Assembly (NCBI GenBank): GCA_010015675.1 | Contig: ML977004.1 | Coordinates: 509,357-573,356 of the forward strand | Source of the DNA: Byssothecium circinans | Lineage: Eukaryota; Ascomycota; Dothideomycetes; Pleosporales; Massarinaceae | Direction of reading: 5' to 3' | Length of the DNA: 64,000 bases | Shown here: positions 55,888 to 64,000 of the stretch, piece after piece | Position numbering within the stretch: position 1 is the stretch's first letter | How the letters are laid out: each line of letters begins with the position of its first letter | The notes under the pieces: generated by a model | Seen by the model: the letters and a program-made list of their open reading frames with translations, nothing else | Databases searched by the model: none | Told to the model about the DNA's origin: nothing | Program-made: the position numbers and the translations under genes

Positions 55888-58323
55888 TCATCCCTGAAGC
55901 TTCTCCCGAATCTCCGCGACCACATTTCTAACCCTAGGCTCCTTGACCTTGTTCTCCGCTGCCGAAATCGCCGAACCTAGCTGTAAAATATCTCGTCCCG
56001 CTTCACAAAAGTCGTTGCCTAGGCTAAGGAGCGTTCCAGTGGCAACAAGGGCGCGATACACGGCTTCCGAGTCCTTGGCCGAGTGGAGGATCTTGTTGAG
56101 GTCGTCTAATAGAGAAAGTGTTCGGTCCGCATTGCTCTCCTGGGTCAGATATACAGAGTAGTTAAGGTAGAGGGTGGCCACGGCAACGATGAGGTTGCGG
56201 TGGTCAGAGTTGAGGAAGGGTTGGACAAAACTGTGGATCTGGTCAAATTGCTCGCTCGCAATAGCACGCCCGATTTCTGTCTTGAAGAGGTTGTCGAGTG
56301 CGCGCACGGCCATCATAGTGTTAAGCAGCGGGGAGGTGGATTGAAAAACACCAGAGTCAGCCAACCGCTGCAGCATATCTGCCTCTGTGGTCAGATAGGC
56401 TACGGGCTCTTCCGCTGCGAGTAGAAGCCGTAACAAGTCTATTGCTGGTAATCGCTTGTCGGCTGGCCACTGTGTCGCGGCTTTGATGACCAAGTCCATG
56501 ACCGAGGGTTCCACATCCTTCACCTTGTCTTTTTGGAGCAAGTCGATTGCGGTCGAGAGCTGGTCGATATCCGACGGGTTCAATGACAGGTCTTTTTGGC
56601 CTTTTTTGACAAGTGCTTGGTTGTTCTCTTGTAATCTCTTGAATAAGGGCGGAAGGTTCGCGCTAAAAATGTCAAGATACGCCTTCTGAGGAAGAATTTT
56701 AGGCCGCGGCGCGGGTGATTGACTTGACGGAGCTGCTGTCGCATCACCAGGACGGTAACGTGACTCTGAGCCCCACGGGTCTGTGCCTTGGGCGGGTGCA
56801 GACTGTCCTAATGTCTGACCCTGTGTATTCTGGACGATAAAGTTTGTAACTTGATCCAGATAGGTTAGGGGAAGTTTGTAGTCTTCGCAGAACTTGCGCG
56901 CTACTTCGTATGGATTCTGCGATAGGTTGTATGGAAGCTTGAGCGGCGGCTTGCCTTCTTCAATGTCGACATCGAAGACATGATCGTAGTCTTTCCCATT
57001 GTATGTGATTTTGCGGCCGCTACTACCCGCCTGGTCTACGACAGTACCTATACTCACCCACTGACTCGCGGCAGTAGACCATTGGTATGCCGAGATGTTG
57101 CCGTTCGACTCGAGAATAAGCTGCGTTTGGCCTTCCTTGGTACCAGACTTTTGGGTGAGGAATTCGGGGCCCGGTAGCTGCTCCTTGTTGATGTTGCCGA
57201 CCTGCTGCTGTGGTATCGACGAAGATTTGACATCGTCGTTCAGCTGCTCAATGGCAGCCGGGTCAGCGTGTCGCGCCGGGTCCTTTGAGAATACGCGGAC
57301 AATCTTGTCGCTCGCGCCGGTAACGATATCACCATTTTCAGAGCACACTGCCACGGTCCACACTGATATGGCGGGATGGGTGATGGTCTGGGTGCATTGC
57401 TGGTTCTCCCATATCCGCGCAGTCCGATCCTCCCCACAGCTTACTAATCGGCCATCTGGGAAGGCCGCTAGCGAGTAGATGAAATTCTCGTGCCCGTGCA
57501 ATTCGGCAACCTGACGTCCTTGGAGGGTCCATAGACGTACAGTGGCATCATTTCCCGCAGACGCGAAATGGGCTCCGGACGGGTGATTTGCGGGCAGCTT
57601 GCATAGTGCGCGCACGACATCGCCGGTCTGTATCGATCGTATAAGCTGGCCCGTGGGAGAGAAGACGCGGATCTCCTTGTCTGCGCAGCCTGTACCGGGT
57701 TAGCAAGACGGTTCTCGACGGCATCGCCGCAGGGACAAAGATAATGAATACCCGTTATGATAGTGGAGGAGTCGTAGGCTAGCACGGCCCACACGGAGGC
57801 AGTGTGGCCCTTGAGCACGGTAGACTCCCCCCACTTGCCCACCGCCCACACTCGAGCATCTTGGTCCCAACTGCCACTTATTATCAGCTTCCCGTCTTGG
57901 CTAGCATCCAATGCGCAGACGTTGGCACCATGTCCGATGAGCAGCGCATCGGCGTCGTCTTGGAGGGATTTTGTGGGAGTCCGCACGTCGATGATCTGGT
58001 CCTTGCCGCTCGACACGATGAGCCCATCGGGGAAGTCTTGGGTGGGGGGCACGACGGTGAGCGAGTTGACAAACTCCTTGCCGTGCGCCTTGATGGTGCT
58101 GTCGAAGCTGGGCGGGTTCGATGACTGCAGGTGCCAGAGGCGGACGGTGGAATCGCGCGATGCAGAGACGACCGTGGTCGAGTGCGGGAACGCTACGCTG
58201 CGGACCTGGAGACAAGAGGTCAGCAACACAGAGATTTGGGGGAGTGCAGAGCGCAGAGTTCAGGCGGCAACGTACATCGTCTTCATGGCCGCGCAGGGAA
58301 GCCGATAGCTTGTAGTCGCCCAT
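55888..58323 (-). CDS. DOA1: Ubiquitin-binding Cdc48 cofactor Doa1/Ufd3 (PLAA homologue)
   Basis: Three exons (58323-58276, 58205-57752, 57689-55888) encode about 767 residues. The N-terminal seven-blade WD40 propeller starts ASLRGHEDDVRSVAFPHSTT and includes ISGSWDQDARVW, ASAGNDATVRLW and SCGEDRTARIWEN. A PFU domain follows (about 330-440: YNGKDYDHVFDVDIEEGKPP, NPYEVARKFCEDYKLPLTYL, VTNFIVQNT). The C-terminal PUL armadillo domain spans about 500-767 (KAYLDIFSANLPPLFKRLQE to EIREKLQG). This order is unique to Doa1/Ufd3/PLAA, which binds ubiquitin and Cdc48/p97 and acts in ubiquitin turnover, ribophagy and mitochondrial quality control. Both introns have good sites and restore conserved WD sequence. 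Confidence 0.97.
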
Positions 58324-59771
58324 GGTTTGCGGGCTGCAGCTGCGGGTGGTGGTGGGGGCAGCGAGGCAGAGTCGTGCGGGTTCGGGAACTAGAGTGAGAG
58401 GGCTTCAGAAGGCTGGACGCATCGACTTTGGCTTTGGGCTGGAGGCGCGGCGGCACTCTGGTCGTTGCGATTGCTTTGTACATATGAGGCTCGAAGTTTA
58501 CGCTGTTAAGGCCAAGCGGTGCGTCATGCGGGACGAGACTCGGCGCGGCAGGGACAGCCGGCTAGCCTCGCTTATTGCTTCCGAAACGAAAGCTAGCCGC
58601 AATCTAGACCTCACCACCACGTGCTCTCCTCCCTCTCCTCCTTACTCCTTACGATTCACTCTGGCCTGCATGGTGAAGTTAGAAGAGACATCTCCGCTGC
58701 TCATCTCCAGCTGCAGGTCCAATGTCGCTGTTCCCGTTTTACCACGTATTGAAAAAAGCTGTCACCGCTTCGTGCATACGATATGGGGGCGCTGGACTGC
58801 GGCAGCCCTCTCCTTTTGCCTCTCGTCGGGGCTGCATCTAGATCTAGTTCTGGTGAACCGCGGATGACTTCGGTCTGCCCGCTCTCGTTGCCCAGCATAC
58901 CCTTTGTAATGCCATCACCTACCGTCCAAGAGCGGAACCAAAGTCTCAAAGTCTGCACTCACCTTAGTCTCACCACATGGTCCACCTGTCGACGGTCCTG
59001 TGACACAACGGTGCCCGCTGCGCATTGCATCTCGCACCGTAGGCCCCGCAGTAGGACGACCCTCTTCGTGACGCCGCCATCGCGGCATACCGTCTTCAGT
59101 TTCACCCGGTGAGACTGTTTAGTGCCGCTCTCCAACGAGCCCACTTCCAAGATTGTTAGCGATTTCAAGACCAGTCATGCGTGACAAAACCACGAGCTGA
59201 GTCTGATGGGAGAGGATTTTTTTCCACCTCAATCGCGAACCCCAATGACCCTTTCCGCCCCCCCATTTGCTGCAGCCACCACGCGTCCAGACGCAGAAAG
59301 CCTCCACACGCAGAAGGCCCGTCCTCACTCGCTGCGCCGCCTCGCTTTTCCTGGCCGACAGTGCGCTATGGCTGGTTACAATCAAAAGTTGCGCGTCGTC
59401 TTGGCGTTTGGGCTGATGGCGCCAGTGTAGACCTTCCACCCTGCGAATCGCCAGCTTGGGTAGGTAGTCTAGATTTCAAGCATTCATGCCGAGTGCGCTC
59501 TTTAACTGTGCACTGGGGTCACGCTGCCCTGTCCGCAGCTGCTCGGTCACCGTATATTTGGTCACTGCAGTCCCACATCCCGCCTTACCGCCCACCACGT
59601 CGACATCATTGCTTGTCGATCGACCGCGTACCCCTATGTGACGCTACTCGGCGTACCGCACTGTTGCCCCCTTGTCTCTAGATTATAAGTTATTGCACAG
59701 TGCCACATTTCATTTCACATCGTCAATTCCCATTTCTCAATTGACACCCACTACATCCACGCACTTCCATA
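58324..59771. other. Gene-poor stretch, divergent promoters
   Basis: About 1.4 kb between DOA1 and the BTB gene. Several ORFs exist but all read as low-complexity shadows. The last 120 bases are a C/A-rich leader. Confidence 0.5.
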
Positions 59772-61136
59772 ATGGATTCACCAACCATTGAACTCATGTC
59801 TGCACTGGCATCGTATGTTCTCTCTCTCCCCATTCCATCACCACTGCTAAGTGTCCCAGTATGTTTGAGAGCGGAAAGTACAGTGATCTGACCATTGCTT
59901 GTGGAAACAAAAGTTATCCGGTCCATCGCGCTCTTCTCGCATCACGTTCGACCTTTTTCGACGGCGCCTGCCGTAACTCCTTCCAAGAATCAGTGACCGG
60001 CATCATCGACCTGAGCGAAGATGATGCTGAAGCCGTTGAGCACATGGTGCACTGTAAGCGTCTCTCCCTCTCATGCACGACGCATACGCAAGCGCTAATG
60101 GACCCTGATCCAGACTTCTACCATCTCGATTACCTGAACAAGCCTTTGTCGCGCCGCCCATTCAAATGGACATGCCGGTCTACGTCGCCATCTTCGCCAC
60201 GCTCTGCGCATCATCGGGTACCGAAGAAGTTCGACTTGTCCAAGGTCGAGGATCCACTTCTTGCCATGATGGGGTCGGCAGCCAACACCTCAGGGCCTCT
60301 GACACCACCAATCGAGCAATCAGACCAGTTCGACTCGCTCGACGCCTCTTCGAAACTTCCCGACACCCCCATGGCCGATCAATGTGCGGAAGATCCTTTC
60401 GACTGCATCCCGGTGGAACCAGAAGCTGAGGTGGAGAAACCATATTTGACAACACACGCCAAAGTCTATGCAATTGCCGAGAAGTAAGTGCAATGTTCCA
60501 CTTACCTACCTACCCCATTGTCGAATCCACTTGCAGGGAGCCTCTGCCTTTCTATTGCGCCCGCGTTGCAGCGACGGTGATGGTTAAATGCCGACCCCGA
60601 CCTGTACGTCAGGGCTCGCCAATCAGATCGGCCACGCTAGTCACCCCTGCCCACTCTTTCTCAACCTCCTATTCCTGCCATACTCTCGCCGCCCAATCAC
60701 TACGCCCGGTTGCACAGCATTGAGACGACAGCTGCGTACGCGTTGTCTCTTGGCTTTTCTGCACGCCTCCTCTAATTCTGCCTCTGCAATCTCCACATCC
60801 ACCATTGCATCCTTCTCGTGAAACATAGCAACACCCTGCTAACAGTAGAACAACAGGTACGGCATCATTGGTCTGAAAGCCCTTGCGAAGAAGAAGTTCG
60901 CACACCAAATTGAAGCCCACCTCTCATCTGATGAACTACCAGAAGCCTGCCAAGAAGCGTACGAATCGACTGTCGACACGGATAGGGGCCTGCGCGATGT
61001 CATTATTCAAACCTTCCGCTCCCATCCTGAGTTGTCGCTCCGCAAGGACGTCGAACTCGCGTTGAGGGATACGCCAGGTCTAGCTTTCGAGCTGTTTAGG
61101 ATGGCCAGTGGCTTGCCGGTAACTTCGCTGGTCTGA
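59772..61136 (+). CDS. BTB/POZ-domain protein
   Basis: Four exons (59772-59812, 59860-60053, 60114-60483, 60857-61136) encode about 294 residues. The BTB core reads MFESGKYSDLTIACGNKSYP, VHRALLASRSTFFDGACRNS and FQESVTGIIDLSEDDAEAVE. It joins across intron 2 to HMVHYFYHLDYLNKP. A polar insert (about residues 95-190) is followed by the BACK-like part HAKVYAIAEKYGIIGLKALA. Fungal proteins of this class are common and may be Cullin-3 adaptors, but most are unstudied. The last intron (60484-60856) is 373 bases, unusually long here; an additional exon inside it cannot be excluded. Confidence 0.85.
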
Positions 61137-62209
61137 AGTACCCCGCAAAGGTTGAGACTAACGACTTGCCCCTCCTTTTGTTGCATGGTTCTAAGACCAC
61201 GCGATTTGGTTTTAGTGAGCGGCTTTCAGTTCAGCTTTGGCTTTGAGGCGCAAAACTGGCGTCAGGAAGGTGAAACTCGAGGAGAGTTTTTCACTGTTGT
61301 CTCCGATCTATCTCCTAGGATAGTGCATCGATGGAGCTTAGGAGATATTTCCGCTACGGGGCGATAGATGAGGGACAATATTCAGGCCCTCTTAGCCTGA
61401 CATCACGGACGGCTTCATTCCAATTCTCATTCAGCTCTTGTGTACCTCAATTTGGTCAATTGATACCACAGTCATTCCTTTTACCCACTTGCTTATTTCC
61501 AACCTTTGCACATTTCCCACTCATTTCCAATGTCCCATCCACCAGTTGACCATTGCGTACGCCGCACCACGTGACCACCACAGAACGAAGGCCCTTCGTC
61601 ACCTCCACCCTCCATAGTCAGCAACGTCCGAGATCTTTCATTGGCAAAGTCTACGCCATCGCCACGTACCTCAGTTATCACCATCCATTTCTCATCCAAA
61701 TTGGTCACGTCTGCGCGGCCTTTCCGACGTTACTGTTCCTCTGAAAACACCTTCCACAACCGCGCATACCCGCAGCGATCTCCATTCCACAACATCTCAC
61801 CGCTGCACAACCTGCCAAGTACCCAGGACGCCTGCCACCTAAACATTCGACAACTCTCTGTCCCGCCTTAGCATCCTATCCAGGCCGCGTGACAACCGTG
61901 ACAACTTGACAACCGTGACAGGTGACGAAAAAGATCGCGCAGAACGCAGGCAGGGTAGCTAGCCCTCACGAACTAAGCAAACGATGCTCCGTCATGGTAC
62001 GAACGGTGGTAGAGTTTTGGACGAGGGCAGCGGACTTATGACATAGTCAACGACCGATGGCTGATGGATCGCTGAACAGCGGCTCGGCTGGGGACTACCG
62101 AGTGGTGGCGTTGAGCGGGCTGGAATCGCGGTTTGGGGGGGCCGCTACGCTACTGCTGTACACGTGGGCTGATGGACCGTGGTACATAACTGTCTGGTTT
62201 GGTTGTAGA
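61137..62209. other. Gene-poor stretch
   Basis: About 1.1 kb, C/T-rich at 61400-61860. No supported gene; ORFs here lack family features. Confidence 0.5.
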
Positions 62210-63120
62210 TCAGCTTTTTGGGAGGGCGGTGGGGGGGTGATCAGGATGGACGTTTTGAGGGGCAAAGGTGCGGATTTGGGATGGTGGTGGAGGTCGGTGG
62301 GAGTTCTTTGTCTGGTCGTGGACCACGCAAAAGGGTTTGTTGTAATTCCTATTATTCAACGCATAGATCTTCTCGAAATCCTTTTCCGGTTCAAGCTTTC
62401 GCCGCTTGCTCTGCGGCTCTTTGTCCGCAGGCAGCGGATTGCGCTTCTTACCAAGGATGCAAGATGCAATACCCATCGGGTCCTACCTGTGGACCCGCAG
62501 TTCCAACTCTAGGTCTTGGGGATCCCGCGGGCTTACTGGATTTCTAAGGATCCCTTTTCAGTCCCCGCGGCTTACAGCACGTCGTAGTTCCACACCAGCG
62601 GTACTCACCCTCCCCGAACTAATTGCTTCCGTAATTGATAGTGACCTCATCACTTTTCGCAATACCTATCCTTGATAGCCTTCACGAAACTAACCCGTCG
62701 GTCCCATCCTACACGAGCCATGAGTAAATCCGCATTGTTGTCGCAGCTATGGTTCATGAATCTGAAAGCTGAGCCTACGTGCGCGCCGTCGATAGGACAC
62801 TTTGCCATATCCGGACCCTCGTCGTTATCATCATCTGTACAAGCACGTCCAGCCGCGGAATCCGCAGGTGTCCGCCCGATGTGGATCGAAGTCAAGTAAC
62901 TGGTGTCAATCTCGTCAGGGTGTTAGGAAAGTAAATTGCCTGTATATTTGCCCAGCGGACGCCCCGTTCAGGATATCTCCTCGGGGGAAGAGACCATAAC
63001 CCCGGCCTTCACCGAGGTTCTGTATGGATAGTATTGTCACCTACGTCGAAATCGTATGCGAGGACATCTTCATACTTGCATGTGCATTCCGTGCCCTGCC
63101 ATTCGCAGCACTGCGCACAC
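62210..63120 (-). pseudogene. Decayed SET-domain methyltransferase gene
   Basis: Minus-strand segments appear in the correct order for a pre-SET/SET/post-SET protein. A Cys-rich CAQCCEWQGTECTCKYEDV (63118-63062) comes first. Next is LGEGRGYGLFPEEIS, a TGA, TGRPLGKYTGNLLS, a TAA, and HPDEIDTSYLTSIHIGR. The GSAFRFMNHSCDNNADLLMA motif is intact at about 62715-62775. Then, after a 1-2 base frameshift near 62668, comes SDEVTINYGSN followed by a stop and YRWCGTTTC. A Lys-rich tail frame (62476-62210) may be its C terminus. The three stops and a frameshift rule out function as it stands. Such fungal SET proteins methylate histone H3 or other proteins. It lies just upstream of a DNA transposon. Confidence 0.65.
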
Positions 63121-63416
63121 TGTAATCGTATTCACGGATCATTAAGCAACTGCTAAATCACAGCTGGTGGCCACTTAAGCTCATATTTCACCGGCCTTGT
63201 TACGTGTGTGAAGTCGGCAGCAGCGAAGAAGTTATAGGGCGTGAGTCCAGGGTTGAAAGTACATGTGTTGGACTGAATAGTACTTGACTGTTCTAGACGA
63301 TTCAGTACCGTTCTAGCCTAGCGTTAGCTTATACCTATATAGTTACCTCTCCTAAGCTTTACTACTCTACATATAATTTATTACTTTCTTATTAACATAA
63401 AGCATAAGCTAGCGTA
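63121..63416. other. AT-rich spacer next to transposon
   Basis: AT-rich, especially 63310-63410, rich in TA steps. This may be RIP-altered repeat relic or simple spacer. No gene seen. Confidence 0.4.
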
Positions 63417-64000
63417 CAGGGTTCCTGATCACCCAGGGATGCTGATCACTTGCCAAAACTCAACACCTCGCTCACCACTCGTGATTTCTCATCACCCAGC
63501 CACCCAAAATGGATACCCGTGAAGCAGCTATTCTAGCAGCTATTGACGATCTTAATTCTGGTGTTTTTCGCAGCCAACGAGCTGCTGCAAAGGCCTACAA
63601 CATCCCGCAATCAACGCTCTCAACGCGTATACGCGGTGTACAGAGCAACCAAAACAGCCACGTATACCAGCAGCGATTAACTCCACAACAAGAAGACTTT
63701 CTTGTACAATGGATCCTCGAAGAAGACGCACGCGGTTTTCCTCCCTCGCACGCTCGCGCACGAGAAATGGCCAATCGAATACTGAGGATGAATGGGAATA
63801 ACAATCCTGTGGGCAAGCACTGGCTATCCTTCTTCATCAAGCGCAACCCACGCATCGCCTCTATTGTGGGTCGGAAGATAGAGGCTGCGAGAGCTGAGGG
63901 AGCAACACAAAGGCAGATACGCGAGTTTCTTGAGCTCTATGAGCAGCTTCGCGTCGAGCTGGGTATACAGGCTGAGGATACGTGGAATATGGATGAGACT
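63417..64000 (+). mobile_element. 5' part of a pogo/Fot1-type (Tc1-mariner superfamily) DNA transposon
   Basis: After a TA dinucleotide (63415-63416) the likely left terminus reads CAGGGTTCCTGATCACCCAG. TGATCAC is repeated at 63425 and 63442, as in subterminal transposase-binding sites. A transposase frame starts 92 bases in. The right end and inverted repeat lie beyond the window, so the terminus is inferred. Confidence 0.6.
63509..64000 (+). CDS. pogo/Fot1-like transposase, 3' end outside window
   Basis: The ATG at 63509 begins MDTREAAILAAIDDLNSGVF. The psq/HTH helix-turn-helix follows (AAAKAYNIPQSTLSTRIRGV). The CENP-B-type second HTH comes next (LTPQQEDFLVQWILEEDARG, PPSHARAREMANRIL, VGKHWLSFFIKRNPRIASI). 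The frame reaches TWNMDET, the first Asp of the DDE catalytic triad, exactly at the window edge. All 164 visible codons are open with no frameshift, in contrast with the decayed SET gene beside it. The remaining DDE_1 domain is not visible, so activity cannot be judged. Confidence 0.85.
   Translation, partial: MDTREAAILAAIDDLNSGVFRSQRAAAKAYNIPQSTLSTRIRGVQSNQNSHVYQQRLTPQQEDFLVQWILEEDARGFPPSHARAREMANRILRMNGNNNPVGKHWLSFFIKRNPRIASIVGRKIEAARAEGATQRQIREFLELYEQLRVELGIQAEDTWNMDET

Noticed and set aside
58322..58867. Plus-strand ORF of 181 codons upstream of DOA1
   Set aside because: Antisense to the DOA1 leader, not protein-like, no family features.
62057..62512. Plus-strand ORF of 151 codons
   Set aside because: Trp/Gly-rich shadow opposite the Lys/Pro-rich tail of the SET remnant.

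Overview
This is a eukaryotic window from a filamentous ascomycete (Pezizomycotina). Nearly every gene carries short introns of about 48-110 bases with GTRNGY-type donors, a CTAAC/CTGAC-like branch site and a YAG acceptor. The families are typical of filamentous fungi: an AA9 lytic polysaccharide monooxygenase, Zn2Cys6 regulator, DUF1996 protein, sconB and a Pra1/Aspf2 protein. A dothideomycete-like plant- or litter-associated fungus is plausible, but that placement is inference. There are no operons; genes lie on both strands in unrelated neighbourhoods. Gene models below are hand-spliced from the sequence.

Layout. 1-6.0 kb: a GMC oxidoreductase cut by the window edge, an AIM9-like phosphotransferase and an AA9 LPMO (an extracellular redox neighbourhood). 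6.0-9.1 kb: about 3 kb without a recognisable gene, holding a candidate solo Copia-type LTR. 9.1-13.5 kb: a GPI-anchored GH76 Dfg5/Dcw1-like mannanase, a secreted Cys-containing protein and the wreck of a Dal5-like permease. 13.5-21.9 kb: a PPxY protein, a hexose transporter, and a divergent pair of P450 and LaeA-like methyltransferase. 22-33.7 kb: housekeeping genes (sconB/MET30, ATG17, RIO1, COQ11-like, YAF9). 33.7-43.5 kb: small secreted and mitochondrial-type proteins, a RidA protein, a Zn2Cys6 transcription factor and two orphan proteins. 44-47 kb: a DUF4188 remnant, an MFS transporter and an odd tRNA-Cys. 48-53.2 kb: a ZIP zinc transporter divergent from a Pra1/Aspf2-type zincophore, then a DUF1996 protein. 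53.5-61.1 kb: poorly resolved small genes, a broken DUF2237 gene, DOA1/UFD3 and a BTB protein. 62.2-64 kb: a decayed SET-domain gene next to an intact-looking pogo/Fot1-type transposon that runs off the window.

The most coherent system is the zinc-scavenging pair: a secreted zinc-binding Pra1-like protein and a plasma-membrane ZIP transporter share a 983-base bidirectional promoter with CAAGGT (Zap1/ZafA-like) and GCCAAG (PacC-like) words. It matches the arrangement known for PRA1/ZRT1 in Candida and aspf2/zrfC in Aspergillus. The rest of the novelty lies in decayed genes (MFS, DUF4188, DUF2237, SET), an unusual tRNA, and ORF arrangements that automated annotation is likely to miss.
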